From positions 1,922,001 to 1,986,000 of the forward strand of contig NZ_AQOV01000001.1 of assembly GCF_000365425.1 (NCBI RefSeq): DNA of 64,000 bases. The letters are read 5' to 3'. A model generated the notes under the pieces. The model had not been told where the DNA came from and made no database searches. It saw nothing but the letters and a program-made list of their open reading frames with translations. Positions 7,812 to 17,740 of this stretch are shown here, one piece after another (positions within the stretch are counted from its first letter, which is position 1; every line of letters begins with the position of its first letter). The position numbers and the translations under genes are program-made. Source of the stretch: Methylomonas sp. MK1 (GTDB taxonomy: Bacteria; Pseudomonadota; Gammaproteobacteria; Methylococcales; Methylomonadaceae).

Positions 7812-8096
7812 ATGAACACAGAAACTAACGAAGTCGCGATGAAAGTCAACCAAGCCAATTTGGTTAAAAGTCTACGCTTCAGCTTCACCAACAAAACCAC
7901 TGTCCTGGGCGAGCTCATCCAAAATGCCCGCCGAGCTAATGCGGCCATGGTGGTGATTAACTTTTGCCCTGAAACCAAAACCCTTCAAGTTTTGGATGAT
8001 GGCTGCGGCATTGAATCGATGGCAACATTACTGACAGTCGCCGAATCCGGTTGGGATGCGGACGTCATAGTCAATGAGCATCCGTTCGGGCTCGGC
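7812..8096 (+). CDS. GHKL-type ATPase, 5' exon (interrupted by group II intron)
   Basis: The first 95 codons of a 549-residue protein. The Bergerat ATP-binding fold shared by gyrase B, Hsp90, histidine kinases and MutL is visible: the N-box ELIQNARRA (residue about 37), the G1 box DDGCGI (about 63), and FGLG at the exon end. The frame continues after the intron at 10520, and the joined sequence reads FGLG-FLSALF, the expected GxG-type lid motif. Without splicing the product would stop at 8117, after six intron codons, and would lack the ATP lid. The function is unknown; the gene is the last of the plus-strand accessory array and is preceded by the array's typical leader. Confidence 0.85.
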
Positions 8097-8714
8097 GTGC
8101 GACGTGAAGTCGCATAAGTAACTGTTTCGGCCGCTTCGGCGGCAATGAAACCTGCCATTCCCTTGGCAGTAGCCTACCGCCACATGCGGTTCTGGTAACA
8201 GAGCGGTGTGAAGCTGGCGGGACAATGAAACCCATCCTCGATATGAGGTAAACCAATCCCGCGAGGGGGAAGTGTATCTGCGAGCACAACGCGGAAGGGG
8301 GCTAGGCTTGGTGGTACGGTTAACATATGTGAACTGTTGATAAACTCCGTGACGAACATAAGCCAAATGTGCTGATAGGCTTTAAACCAAAATGGTATGT
8401 GGCTGGTTGATCTGTTTCCGATTCAGATCACAGGGACATCAAGCCATCGGAGAAAAGACAGAACCTAACCCACTGTTGTTACTTATGCGGAACACGGTAA
8501 ACCCGACTCTTCGCCAGCGATGGCAAGCCGACCGCAAGGAAGGCTGATGGAGGGCGGGCATAGGATGGCGGAAAAAGCGAATGCTGCCCTGTAATGGGGT
8601 AGATAGGGATTGAGCTGCAAGGCAACATCATCCCGACCGGCAACGGTGCAGACTTCCGCTTGGTCTCTCGTCACGAGAGAGGTTTTAGAACCTTACTAAA
8701 AGGAGGAAAAGCAA

Positions 8715-10403
8715 ATGAACGTCGTTACATCAGCGTGTGCAGCCTCCGGCTTTGAAATTGACTGGCACAATATCAATTGGGGCCAGTGCCATCAACAAGT
8801 CAGGAGGCTGCAATCGCGTATCGTGAAGGCAATACAGGAAGGTCGCTGGGGCAAGGTGAAGGCCTTGCAATGGCTGCTGACCCACTCGTTTAGCGGCAAG
8901 GCCATTGCCGTCAAGCGGGTGACTGAAAACAAAGGCAAGAAAACTTCGGGTGTGGATGGGGAAATCTGGTCAACTCCGAAGGCCAAATCTCGGGCGGTGT
9001 CATCTCTCAGAAGACGCGGTTACCAACCGTTTCCGCTGAGACGGGTCTATATTCCAAAGAGTAACGGGAAAAAAAGGCCGCTGGGTATCCCGACGATGAA
9101 GGACCGGGCTATGCAAGCGCTATATCGGCTTGCCCTGGATCCCGTCTCGGAAACCACGGCTGATCCGAATTCTTATGGATTTAGGCCTGAACGATCCACG
9201 GCGGATGCAAGAGAGCAATGCTTCACGGTATTGAGTCGTGCGTATGCTCCGCAATGGATTTTAGAGGGTGACATCAAAGGCTGTTTTGACAATATCAGTC
9301 ACCAATGGATGCTTGAAAATATCCCCATGGATAAATCGATACTCCAAAAGTGGTTGAAGGCCGGATACGTCTACCAAAATAAGCTCTTCCCAACGGAAGC
9401 GGGTACCCCGCAAGGCGGTATTATTTCGCCGACGTTGTCCAACATGACTCTGGATGGGCTAGAAACCTTGTTAATGAACAGATTCGCCTTATCGAATAGA
9501 ACTTGGCGGTTTAGTCATGGCATGGCAGCAAGGCATCAGGTCAACTTGGTTCGGTATGCGGATGATTTTATCATTACCAGTAGATCGAAAGAATTACTGG
9601 AAAGTGAAATCAAGCCCATGGTTGAAAACTTCCTGCATGAGCGCGGCCTACTGCTCTCGGCGGAAAAAACCAAAATCACGCATATCGACGAAGGCTTTGA
9701 TTTTCTCGGATGGAATGTACGCAAGTACAAAGGGAAATTGCTCATCAAGCCAGCAAAGAAAAATGTGAAGGCTTTTCTGGATGAAATCCGAGCAACGGTA
9801 AAGGCTAATAATCAAGCAAAGCAGATAAATCTGATAAGACTCCTGAATCCAAAAATCAGAGGTTGGGCGAATTATCACAAAGCTGCGGTCGCAAAGGTTA
9901 TCTTTTCCAAGGTAGACAATGAGATTTGGAAATTGTTATGGCGATGGGCAGTGCGCAGACATCCGAAAAAGAGTGGCGTATGGATTAGGCGAAAATATTT
10001 CAGTCCAAACGGCAGTCGCGGCTGGGGGTTTAATGCAGCCTTCTTGGCATCAGACGGAAAACCGAAGCGAATGACACTGGTTAAGGCCACTGATACCGCT
10101 ATTCGGCGACACGACAAAATCAAGAAGGACGCCAATCCCTATGATCCGAAATGGGAACCCTATTTTGAAGGCCGACTTGGTCTAAAGATGAAAGGTAGCC
10201 CGAAAGGAAAAAGGCAGCTGCTGATATTGTGGCTGGAACAGGCGGGAAAATGTTCCATTTGTAGCCAGCGGATTACGAAGGAAACGGGATGGCGAATCCA
10301 TCATATCCTCTCAAAATCCAAAGGCGGCAAGGACAATCTATCCAATCTGACCCTAATTCATCCCAACTGTCTGTATAAAACCAAACCTAACACCGATAAG
10401 TAA
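8715..10403 (+). CDS. ltrA: Group II intron reverse transcriptase/maturase with HNH endonuclease
   Basis: A 562-residue protein. Reverse-transcriptase motifs run in order: the RRVYIPKSNGKKRPLGIPT block, GDIKGCFDNI, the GTPQGGIISP block, and the active-site YADD (LVRYADDFII). The maturase X region follows (FDFLGWNVRKYKGKLLIKPAKK, then NPKIRGWANYHKAAV). The C terminus is an HNH nuclease with CSIC, HHILSKSKGG and HPNC. Length and domain content match full-length mobile-intron proteins. It binds and stabilises the intron RNA for splicing and, with the HNH domain, can nick target DNA to prime reverse transcription. AAAGGAGG lies 8 bases before the ATG. No frameshift or stop interrupts it. Confidence 0.95.
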   Translation: MNVVTSACAASGFEIDWHNINWGQCHQQVRRLQSRIVKAIQEGRWGKVKALQWLLTHSFSGKAIAVKRVTENKGKKTSGVDGEIWSTPKAKSRAVSSLRRRGYQPFPLRRVYIPKSNGKKRPLGIPTMKDRAMQALYRLALDPVSETTADPNSYGFRPERSTADAREQCFTVLSRAYAPQWILEGDIKGCFDNISHQWMLENIPMDKSILQKWLKAGYVYQNKLFPTEAGTPQGGIISPTLSNMTLDGLETLLMNRFALSNRTWRFSHGMAARHQVNLVRYADDFIITSRSKELLESEIKPMVENFLHERGLLLSAEKTKITHIDEGFDFLGWNVRKYKGKLLIKPAKKNVKAFLDEIRATVKANNQAKQINLIRLLNPKIRGWANYHKAAVAKVIFSKVDNEIWKLLWRWAVRRHPKKSGVWIRRKYFSPNGSRGWGFNAAFLASDGKPKRMTLVKATDTAIRRHDKIKKDANPYDPKWEPYFEGRLGLKMKGSPKGKRQLLILWLEQAGKCSICSQRITKETGWRIHHILSKSKGGKDNLSNLTLIHPNCLYKTKPNTDK

Positions 10404-10444
10404 GCTGTGTCACCGGTTTCCGTAAGGAAGCTTTGTAGAGGCTT

Positions 10445-10478
10445 GAGCCGGATGAAGGGAAACTGTCATGTCCGGTTC
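10445..10478 (+). other. Group II intron domain V
   Basis: A 34-nucleotide hairpin beginning GAGCCGG and ending CCGGTTC, with a GAAA loop and the two-base bulge near the 3' side. It contains the AGC catalytic triad at 10446-10448. It is the most conserved part of group II introns, and its position 41 bases before the inferred 3' splice site is normal. Confidence 0.88.
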
Positions 10479-10519
10479 TTAGGGGAGGAAGCAGCAGCAA
10501 TGCTGTTTCCTTACCCGAC

Positions 10520-11884
10520 TTTCTATCGGCACTGTTTGCCAGTCGGCGCATCAGCGTCATCAGCAAAAGCGGATCAATCGACGTCGAAACCGACCACATT
10601 TTGGCATTTAAACCGGTGACGATCACGCCAATCCACGACTGGAACGGCATCACTAGCATTACCTTGCAGGATGTGGATATGGAAATGGGTCAAATTGCCA
10701 CCACGCTGAAACGCTTGGCGCGCGGTTTCCCCATTCCAGTGCTGTTCAACGATCAATTGCTTGAATGTTCCTGCGCACTGGATGGTGGATTAACCTTTGT
10801 TGACACCGAGATTGGCGCGATTTATCTGCATGGCATGGATCAACCCAATGGGGCGCAATATGAGTTCGATGTCTATCTGCAAGGTTTGCCCATATATTCC
10901 TCGCACAGCTACACATCGCATCGCCATATTATTCATCTGGACTCTTCTCGTTTTCACGCCCGCTTGCCGGATCGTGACAAACTGGTAGACGAAGCGGATG
11001 TCATCAAGCGGATTAAAGCGGTTCTGGCACAAACCATCGAACAGCGCTTTATCCAGATGAAAACCACTCTGTCTGATGAAGAATTTGTTGGTTTTTATGA
11101 AATGCTGCGGCATTGGGAACTGCTGAAGTTACTCAACGATGTGCCTGTAGTACCGCCCGAGGCTTTACGCGAAATCATTGCTTATCCAGTCTGCGATACC
11201 GAAGTTTTTGATAACTTTGAGCAGCAACCGGATAAAGCCATGACCCGTATAGAAATTTTGGCTCGCGGCATTGTCTCGATTGACGATGACATCAAACAGG
11301 ACGGCGCAGGGCGCTATTTGTTCGCCTGGAGCCGGGATTATTTGCTTTACCAAGGCAGGTTGGATAGCGGGCATTGGCTTCATAGTCTGGTTCGGCATCT
11401 CAATGATGAAGACCTGATAATTGAAACGGTCAATGAAACGCACCAGGCTCAATTCCAAGGTGATTGGTGCTGGGTTAGCGTGCGTTTTTGCGATGCTTAC
11501 CAAATCCGACTAGGACAGGATGTTGTTGAAATCACGGCTGATGCTTGCTATCAAGGCCAGGAAAACGCCGATGACATCATTGTGCCCAAAGGCGATAGCT
11601 CGGCTCAGGTGTTGCAACAAATGGCCAGCTTCAGAAGCGAATACGATGATTTTCAGGAATCGACCTTTGAAAGCGATTCGGATGCCTTCGTTGCTTTTGT
11701 GGTGGCCAATACCGCCAGTGATCCTGCCAATGCCATGCAACGCTTGTTGCCGGATTTTTGCGGCTGTCCTGCGCTGTACGGCAAAGCCTTCGTGGTGGAG
11801 TTGGATCAGCAAGGTAAACCGGCATCGGTGATCGCATATCCCGGAATCGGGTCAAATGCAGATCCTTCAAACCAGCATGAATAG
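10520..11884 (+). CDS. GHKL-type ATPase, 3' exon
   Basis: The remaining 454 codons of the ATPase begun at 7812. The exon opens FLSALFASRRISVIS, the helix and strand that follow the ATP lid in GHKL proteins. Later parts have an Hsp90/MutL-like alternation but match nothing I can name; the C-terminal 200 residues are acidic. In an unspliced transcript translation could only begin inside this exon (first ATG-like start near 10601), giving a protein without the ATP site. A strong terminator follows at 11900. Confidence 0.82.
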   Translation, partial: FLSALFASRRISVISKSGSIDVETDHILAFKPVTITPIHDWNGITSITLQDVDMEMGQIATTLKRLARGFPIPVLFNDQLLECSCALDGGLTFVDTEIGAIYLHGMDQPNGAQYEFDVYLQGLPIYSSHSYTSHRHIIHLDSSRFHARLPDRDKLVDEADVIKRIKAVLAQTIEQRFIQMKTTLSDEEFVGFYEMLRHWELLKLLNDVPVVPPEALREIIAYPVCDTEVFDNFEQQPDKAMTRIEILARGIVSIDDDIKQDGAGRYLFAWSRDYLLYQGRLDSGHWLHSLVRHLNDEDLIIETVNETHQAQFQGDWCWVSVRFCDAYQIRLGQDVVEITADACYQGQENADDIIVPKGDSSAQVLQQMASFRSEYDDFQESTFESDSDAFVAFVVANTASDPANAMQRLLPDFCGCPALYGKAFVVELDQQGKPASVIAYPGIGSNADPSNQHE

Positions 11885-11899
11885 CTAAAACTTGATGCG

Positions 11900-11939
11900 T
11901 GAGCGCATTATCCAACCGGATAATTGCGCTCATTTTTTT
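11900..11939 (+). terminator. Rho-independent terminator after the GHKL gene
   Basis: The stem TGAGCGCATTATCC (11900-11913) pairs with GGATAATTGCGCTCA (11918-11932) around an AACC loop, with one bulged T, followed by seven T residues. It ends the plus-strand accessory array. Confidence 0.9.
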
Positions 11940-12247
11940 ACCAAATATGAAAATAAGCCATAGTCCCATATCCGCCAAAATGTGCATATTCCACGTCAAA
12001 CCAGCCCCCATTCCGATAAGATTACGCTAGTGATGAATGACGGCTTTTGGAAATGGCGAATTGTCGTTATCGACCCAAAAGAGCCGGTCGCGTTTCTCCA
12101 TAGCGGCCAGTCAGCCAAATCCAGATTCTGCGACGGGAGGTCTACAAAGCCGCCGTTGGCGACCTCACCCAACCGGCCAATAAAAGTCACTCACGACTCT
12201 TTAAACTCTCTTCTGTGACGGTCCGCACGTCACCCGTTTTTTGACAC
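11940..12247. other. Intergenic stretch between convergent units
   Basis: About 300 bases separate the end of the ATPase array from the end of the minus-strand efflux operon. A 78-codon plus-strand frame (11982-12218) ends at a hairpin GTGACG/CGTCAC (12215-12233) followed by CCGTTTTTT, which looks like a plus-strand terminator. The frame has no ribosome-binding site or recognisable domain, so I do not call it a gene. Confidence 0.4.
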
Positions 12248-15200
12248 TCAATATTCAGTAACGTCCTTCAACTTTTTCACTGTAGGGTTGCCATACCTGC
12301 AATACAGGGAAGGCATCAAAAACAGATTCAACAACGTCGAGGTAATCAAACCACCAAGTATCACCACCGCCATCGGGTATTCGATTTCGTGGCCGGGTAC
12401 ATTGCCTTTCAGGATCAGCGGTAACAGCGCCAGTCCGGCACAGGCAGCGGTCATTAGAATTGGTGCCAGACGTTCTTCGGCACCACGCATCGCCAATCCT
12501 GCCCCAAATACCTGGCCTTCTTGCTGTTCCAAATGTCGATAGTGGCTTAACAGCATGATGCCGTTTCGGGCAGCAATACCCAGCACGGTGATGAAACCGA
12601 CCAGCGAGCCGAGCGAAAGTACCCCGCCACTTAAAAACGCTCCCACAACGCCGCCGATCAACGCAAACGGCAAGGTTAATGCCACTAAAAGCACTAAGCG
12701 CAACGAGCGAAAATCAACATGCAGTAACACCAGGATGCCCAGCAATGAAGCCAAACTCAACCACGCCAGCCGTTCGCTAGACGCTTGTCGTGCTGCGTAT
12801 TCGCCCAGAAACTCCGGGTGATAGCCTTGCGCAAACGTCAGGTTTTTCACGCGGTTTTCAATTTCCCGTGCCACGCTACCTAAATCGTTGCCACTGACAT
12901 TGCAGGTAACGTCGATTCGGCGCGAGGCGTTTTCTCGTTTGATTTCGTTCGACGTAGGTGCAATGTAGATGTCCGCCACATCGCCCAACGGCACGCGTGC
13001 CCCGGATGGCGTATCGATAGTGAGTTGTCTGAGTGCAGCGAGATCATGACGGACCCGCTCAGCACCCCAAACCGTCACGTCGATGACTTTTTGGTCACGG
13101 TAAATTTCGCCGACCTTACTGCCTTTGATTAGCGTGGCTGCGGCCCGGCGCACTTGACCGGCTGTCAAACCAAAGTTGGCCGCCACGTCAGGCTTAAGCC
13201 GTATCTGTATCTGCGGTACCAATATTTGCGGTTCCACCTTCAGGTTGGCGATGCCGGGCACATCAGTGATGGTTTTACTGACTTCGGCTGCCTTATCTCG
13301 TAGTACATCCAAGTCAGGTCCGTACAAGCGCACCACCACGGTCGCACTGGCGCCGGTCAGCACTTCCTTGATCCGTTCGCGCAGATAGGTCAACACATCG
13401 CGGTACAGACCCGGATAACCTTCGACGACGGACTGGATTTTCGCCACTGTACTGTCGTAATCGACCGCTGTATCCAAACTAATCCATAACTCGGTAAAGT
13501 TCGGCCCTACCACTTCGTCGGCGACTTCAGCTCGGCCAATGTGCGAACCGAAATTGCGTACACCGGGAATCGTCCTTAGTTCCTTGCTGACCTGTATCGT
13601 AATGCGACGCATGGCTTCCAGCGAGGTACCGGGCTTTTCGACCCAGTGCATCAAAAAATCGGTTTCCTTGAAGTTGGGCAGAAACGACTCACCGAGTCGC
13701 GGTAATGCGATGGCTGTCGATATAAAAGCCATCATCAGGAAACCTGTTGCCCATTGCGGACGGCTGACGATAGCCGGCAAGAGTTGACGATAATGCCGCT
13801 TTAAAACCTGCGTTAGCGGCGCTTCGCTTTGGCGTGGCTTGGCATTCGGCAGCAGCATCAGGCACAAAGCCGGCGTCACGGTCAGCGCCACCAGCAGCGA
13901 AGCCAAAATCGCCAATAAATAGGAAAACGCCAGTGGCCTAAAAAAGGTGCCGGCCAAGCCGTCCAGGAAAAACACCGGCACGAACACCAGTGCGACGATT
14001 AAACTGGCAAAAACTACTGCGCTACGCACTTCCAGCGAGGCTTTTAAGACCACCCGAAAAGTTGATAGCGGATGCACTGCCTCTCGGTTCAACCGCAACC
14101 TGCGCATGATGTTTTCGACGTCGATAATGGCGTCATCCACCACTTCACCGACTGCAATCACCAGGCCGGCCAGTACCATGGTGTTAAGCGTGCCGCCGCG
14201 CAGATAAAGCACCGCTGCTGCTGCCAGCAGCGATAGCGGAATCGCCGACAGGCTGATCACGGCGGTTCGCCACTCAAACAAAAAGGCGATCAGAATTACA
14301 GCGACTAGCACGCAACCCAATATCAGTGCATCACTTAAATTATTTAACGAGCGTTCGATGAAGGTTGCCGGACGAAAGATAGTCGGATCGATGTCGACCT
14401 CGTGCAGACCGGGTTGCACAGCCGCCAAGGTCGCTTCGACCTTGCGAGTCACATCCAAGGTATTGCCCCAGGGTTGTTTTTCGACGATCAGCAGCAAGCC
14501 CGGCCCATCGTTGATCACCGCATCGCCAATAGGCGGCGGGTGACTTTCAACGATTTCAGCCACATCGCCCAAGCGCAATGGCGCACCGCCAGTGAACTGC
14601 ACCACGGTGCGGGCCATATCGTCCGGTGTTTGCAGCGAAGACACATGTGTCACCGGCAGGCGTTGATTGGGTAGATCGACAAAACCCCCAGCCGATACGG
14701 TGGCCGCATCGCCCGCCGCACGCACCACCGCATCCAGCGTCACGCCGTTGGCGGCCAGGCGATCAGGATCGACCCGCACCTGTAACTGCCGATCACGTTG
14801 CCCCCAAATGGCTACGTTGGCCACACCCGGCACCGCCATCAACCTTGGGCGAATGGTCCACAATGCCAATTCGGACAATTCCATCTGTGATAGTTTTTTC
14901 GATGAAACGCCAATCTTCAGCGCCCGACTGGTGGACGATAATGGCGATAACATCACCGGTGCGCGAGCCACGGCCGGCAGGCGTGGTGTGATGGTGGCGA
15001 CGCGTTCCTGTACCAACTGCCTGGCCCGCATCAAATCAGTGCCTTCCTGAAAAATACAGACCACTGACGACAGACCCAACACCGACTTGGAACGTAGGGT
15101 TTTTAGCCAGGCCGTGCCGTTTACCGCGTTTTCCAAGGGCACGGTGATCAGGCTCTCCACTTCCTCTGTGGACAATCCGGGTGCTTCAGTCTGGATTTCA

Positions 15201-15340
15201 ACCAACGGCGGCGCGAATTCCGGGAACACGTCCAACGGCATTTGCCGGGTGGCTTGCACACCCAATATCACCAGTACCACAGCCAAGGCCAGCACTAATA
15301 GGCGTTGACGTAGCGCGACGGTTATCAGCCAGCGCATCAT
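12248..15340 (-). CDS. RND efflux pump, heavy-metal (CusA/CzcA) class
   Basis: A 1030-residue inner-membrane proton/substrate antiporter. It has the RND layout of one N-terminal membrane helix, a large periplasmic loop, a membrane block, a second loop, and a second membrane block. Helix 4 carries [16 protein letters not shown], with the acidic residues used for proton transfer in the heavy-metal subclass. It forms the tripartite pump with the adaptor and outer-membrane protein encoded upstream. Its ATG overlaps the adaptor's stop by 4 bases (ATGA). The exported ion cannot be deduced, as the methionine-rich copper signature is not evident. It is the last gene of a five-gene operon that begins with its own two-component system. 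Confidence 0.92.
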   Translation of the reverse strand: MMRWLITVALRQRLLVLALAVVLVILGVQATRQMPLDVFPEFAPPLVEIQTEAPGLSTEEVESLITVPLENAVNGTAWLKTLRSKSVLGLSSVVCIFQEGTDLMRARQLVQERVATITPRLPAVARAPVMLSPLSSTSRALKIGVSSKKLSQMELSELALWTIRPRLMAVPGVANVAIWGQRDRQLQVRVDPDRLAANGVTLDAVVRAAGDAATVSAGGFVDLPNQRLPVTHVSSLQTPDDMARTVVQFTGGAPLRLGDVAEIVESHPPPIGDAVINDGPGLLLIVEKQPWGNTLDVTRKVEATLAAVQPGLHEVDIDPTIFRPATFIERSLNNLSDALILGCVLVAVILIAFLFEWRTAVISLSAIPLSLLAAAAVLYLRGGTLNTMVLAGLVIAVGEVVDDAIIDVENIMRRLRLNREAVHPLSTFRVVLKASLEVRSAVVFASLIVALVFVPVFFLDGLAGTFFRPLAFSYLLAILASLLVALTVTPALCLMLLPNAKPRQSEAPLTQVLKRHYRQLLPAIVSRPQWATGFLMMAFISTAIALPRLGESFLPNFKETDFLMHWVEKPGTSLEAMRRITIQVSKELRTIPGVRNFGSHIGRAEVADEVVGPNFTELWISLDTAVDYDSTVAKIQSVVEGYPGLYRDVLTYLRERIKEVLTGASATVVVRLYGPDLDVLRDKAAEVSKTITDVPGIANLKVEPQILVPQIQIRLKPDVAANFGLTAGQVRRAAATLIKGSKVGEIYRDQKVIDVTVWGAERVRHDLAALRQLTIDTPSGARVPLGDVADIYIAPTSNEIKRENASRRIDVTCNVSGNDLGSVAREIENRVKNLTFAQGYHPEFLGEYAARQASSERLAWLSLASLLGILVLLHVDFRSLRLVLLVALTLPFALIGGVVGAFLSGGVLSLGSLVGFITVLGIAARNGIMLLSHYRHLEQQEGQVFGAGLAMRGAEERLAPILMTAACAGLALLPLILKGNVPGHEIEYPMAVVILGGLITSTLLNLFLMPSLYCRYGNPTVKKLKDVTEY

Positions 15341-16383
15341 TTGCCGACACCAAATTCGGTGCCGAACAATTCGGCCACGCCGGTAGTAACCACTTCGATA
15401 CCCGCCACGATGTCGCCCGTTACGGCGGCTTGATCGTCAAACACCCGCAGTATCTGTACCCGGCGGCGCTGATAGACGTTGGCTTCCAGCGCTTGATATA
15501 TCCAGCTATCGCCATTTACGTCATGCACAATCGCCGACCACGGTACGACGAGATTTTCGTCATCGCTACGCAACGGGATTGAAACACCGACCCGCTGACC
15601 GGGGCGTAATGAGGTATCCGAATTTTTCACCGCATAGAACAGATCGACCGTGGCGGCAGCCGGATTGGCGGAAGGCGGCGCCGCGACCGGCACGGCAGGA
15701 CGAGAGACATTTTCAGGCGAATCTTTCAGCCCGCTAACACGGGCTTGGGCGGCGGTGTTCAATCCCGATACATCATCGACATAGACCGGCACCCGCACCC
15801 AAAACGTGCTGCGGTTGTTGACGTCTAACAGCGCTGGACCCAGCAAATCGCGGCGTTCGTACGCGGTTTTTAGATTGGCCTCGGCCAAGCCTAGCTGTAT
15901 TCGCGCATCATCGACCGAGCGTTCGGTGCCCACCTTGTCGCGGCGCATCTGTTCGGTGCGATTCAAGGCTATCTGCGCGGCTTGCACTTGCACCTTGGCC
16001 TGCTCCACCTGACCGTCGGCATCAATTTGCGATTGGGCCAAACGTACTAACTCTGCCGGAGCCAGCGATGGCAGGATCGTATAAACCGATTGGCTGTTAC
16101 TGTTTGCCGAACCATTCAGCGCCGGCAGTGTGATCTCGCCGCCGAACAAGCGCGTTCGCGTTAGCGGTCGTTTTACAACCTTTGTGGTGACGATGCCGAG
16201 CCGGTTGACTGCTTCCGCTGTCAAGACAACTTTGGTCAGATCACTTTCCTTAACGGGATGCTCGATTTTGGCAGGCGGCGGCGATGTGGATTCGGCGGCC
16301 GATAGGTTGCTGGCTAATAGTAGTAAGGCTGATAGCAAAAGCCGATACGTCGATGGCGTGTGGTTTGGATACGCGGGTTTCAT
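15337..16383 (-). CDS. RND periplasmic adaptor (membrane-fusion protein)
   Basis: A 348-residue secreted adaptor linking the RND pump to the outer-membrane channel. A signal peptide covers about residues 1-30 ([18 protein letters not shown]). A coiled-coil hairpin follows (residues about 110-180, [33 protein letters not shown] and the return helix), then beta-barrel and membrane-proximal domains. There is no obvious histidine- or methionine-rich N-terminal metal site. It lies 34 bases after the outer-membrane gene and overlaps the pump gene by 4 bases. Confidence 0.88.
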   Translation of the reverse strand: MKPAYPNHTPSTYRLLLSALLLLASNLSAAESTSPPPAKIEHPVKESDLTKVVLTAEAVNRLGIVTTKVVKRPLTRTRLFGGEITLPALNGSANSNSQSVYTILPSLAPAELVRLAQSQIDADGQVEQAKVQVQAAQIALNRTEQMRRDKVGTERSVDDARIQLGLAEANLKTAYERRDLLGPALLDVNNRSTFWVRVPVYVDDVSGLNTAAQARVSGLKDSPENVSRPAVPVAAPPSANPAAATVDLFYAVKNSDTSLRPGQRVGVSIPLRSDDENLVVPWSAIVHDVNGDSWIYQALEANVYQRRRVQILRVFDDQAAVTGDIVAGIEVVTTGVAELFGTEFGVGK

Positions 16384-16417
16384 AGAGGCCCAACCGTGGA
16401 GTCTAATAATTAGTGAA

Positions 16418-17740
16418 TTAAGCAGGCTTCAGACGCTGGCCGACGCTGCGTTCCAGTTCTGCGCGGGCGCGGCGTAAGTCGGCGGCCGCTTGCGCGGTTT
16501 TCAATTGCGCGTCCAGCCAACGGCGTTGGGTTTCGAGCACGAAGAGGTAGGTGACATTACCGGCCGCATAGGCGTTTTCAGCATCCTGTATGGCAGTTTG
16601 AAGGGGCGGCAGGATAGTCTGTTGCCACTGTTTCAGGCTTTCGCTGGCCTGTTGCAATCGGGCATGGGCTTCTCGGACATCCAAGGCAATCCGTTGTCGG
16701 GTGGCGACATATTGCCTTGCAGCTTTGTCAAAACGGGCCTGCGCTTGCGCGATACCACCTTGATTTTGATTAACGATAGGCAATGTCACGTCTAAGCCTG
16801 GTCCTGCCAATAAGGGCCCGTTCACTTGCTTGGCGTTGAGGCTGGCGGTGAGTTTAAATACCTCAGCCTTCGCCAAGCCGATACGTTCGCCTGCTGATTC
16901 GACGTTGATTTCTGCGGCACGCAGGTCGGGACGAGCATTTAGAGCTTCGGTCAGCAGTTTTTCAGCATCGAACTTATTACTATCGGGTAACTTTTCCGCA
17001 CTAATGTTTTCAGGCCACTGTTCCAGACTCAACCCAGCCAAATTACGTAACCGCTCTTTTGCTATCTCGCAATCGTGCCGGAATCGACCTTGTTGTTCCT
17101 GTGCTTGAAGGGCATCGACTTGGGCATTGGTGACTTCGAGTTCACTGGCGTCGCCGGCTCGCAATCGCGCATGAGTCAGCTCGGCTATGTTCTGATTCAG
17201 TGTAACGGAGGAGTGAGCCAATTTCAGGCGCTCCTTGGCCAAGGTCAATTCAGCATGGGCGACCCGCACATCGCGGATCAAGTCCAAGCCTGTCTGAACC
17301 AAACGATGTGCGGTCTGTTCAACATCCAGCTTTGCCGTTTCGATCCGTTGCGGGCGTAGCCAGAAAATTTCCAGCGGATAAATCAATGTCATTTCTAAAG
17401 GTTTGGCACCAAACGGCATCAGCATCGAGAGGGTGGGATTGGGCAGCATCCCAGCTTGCACGAGATCGGCGCGATACAGGCCTAAATCCGCCAAGGTCGC
17501 GCGAAAGGCCGGATTGTTCCATAGCGCCAAACTGACCAACTCGTCATCGGATAAGCCGTCATTTAAAGAGATATTGGCGGGCCATGCGGTTTCGTCGGCA
17601 CCGGTTTCGGCAAAATGCTGACCTGTACGTTGTTCCAGATCGTTAGCGACGTCACTCAAACCCTTGCCTTGCGGGGTACAGGCAGTCAACGACAAAGCGA
17701 GAAGCGTTATTGGAAAACGACTGGAAGCAAAAGGCGTCAT
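16418..17740 (-). CDS. TolC/CzcC-type outer-membrane efflux lipoprotein
   Basis: A 440-residue outer-membrane factor. The N terminus is a lipoprotein signal with lipobox LTAC (cysteine near residue 21). Two long helical repeats typical of the OEP family follow: one contains AHAELTLAKERLKLA, the other ARFDKAARQYVATRQRIALDVREAHARL. It provides the channel for the adjacent adaptor and RND pump. The start overlaps the sensor-kinase stop by 4 bases, so translation is coupled. Confidence 0.9.
   Translation of the reverse strand: MTPFASSRFPITLLALSLTACTPQGKGLSDVANDLEQRTGQHFAETGADETAWPANISLNDGLSDDELVSLALWNNPAFRATLADLGLYRADLVQAGMLPNPTLSMLMPFGAKPLEMTLIYPLEIFWLRPQRIETAKLDVEQTAHRLVQTGLDLIRDVRVAHAELTLAKERLKLAHSSVTLNQNIAELTHARLRAGDASELEVTNAQVDALQAQEQQGRFRHDCEIAKERLRNLAGLSLEQWPENISAEKLPDSNKFDAEKLLTEALNARPDLRAAEINVESAGERIGLAKAEVFKLTASLNAKQVNGPLLAGPGLDVTLPIVNQNQGGIAQAQARFDKAARQYVATRQRIALDVREAHARLQQASESLKQWQQTILPPLQTAIQDAENAYAAGNVTYLFVLETQRRWLDAQLKTAQAAADLRRARAELERSVGQRLKPA

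Larger units (their letters stand above)
8097..10519 (+). mobile_element. Group II intron with intron-encoded protein
   Basis: The intron starts GTGCG (8097-8101) and ends AC (10519), the bacterial group II consensus. Domain V is a 34-nucleotide hairpin at 10445-10478 with a GAAA tetraloop, and domain VI follows with an unpaired A at 10513, seven bases from the 3' end, in the branch-point position. The 2423-base length, the open reading frame at 8715-10403 and the structured 5' part (8097-8714) are usual for the class. Joining 8096 to 10520 restores the reading frame of the ATPase gene exactly, which fixes both boundaries. Every diagnostic part seems intact, so it is probably able to splice. 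Confidence 0.92.

Noticed and set aside
11982..12218. 78-codon frame ending at a terminator-like hairpin
   Set aside because: No ribosome-binding site and no recognisable domain. A minus-strand reading (11996-12190) has a GGFVDLP string similar to the RND pump, but the match is too short to call a pump fragment.
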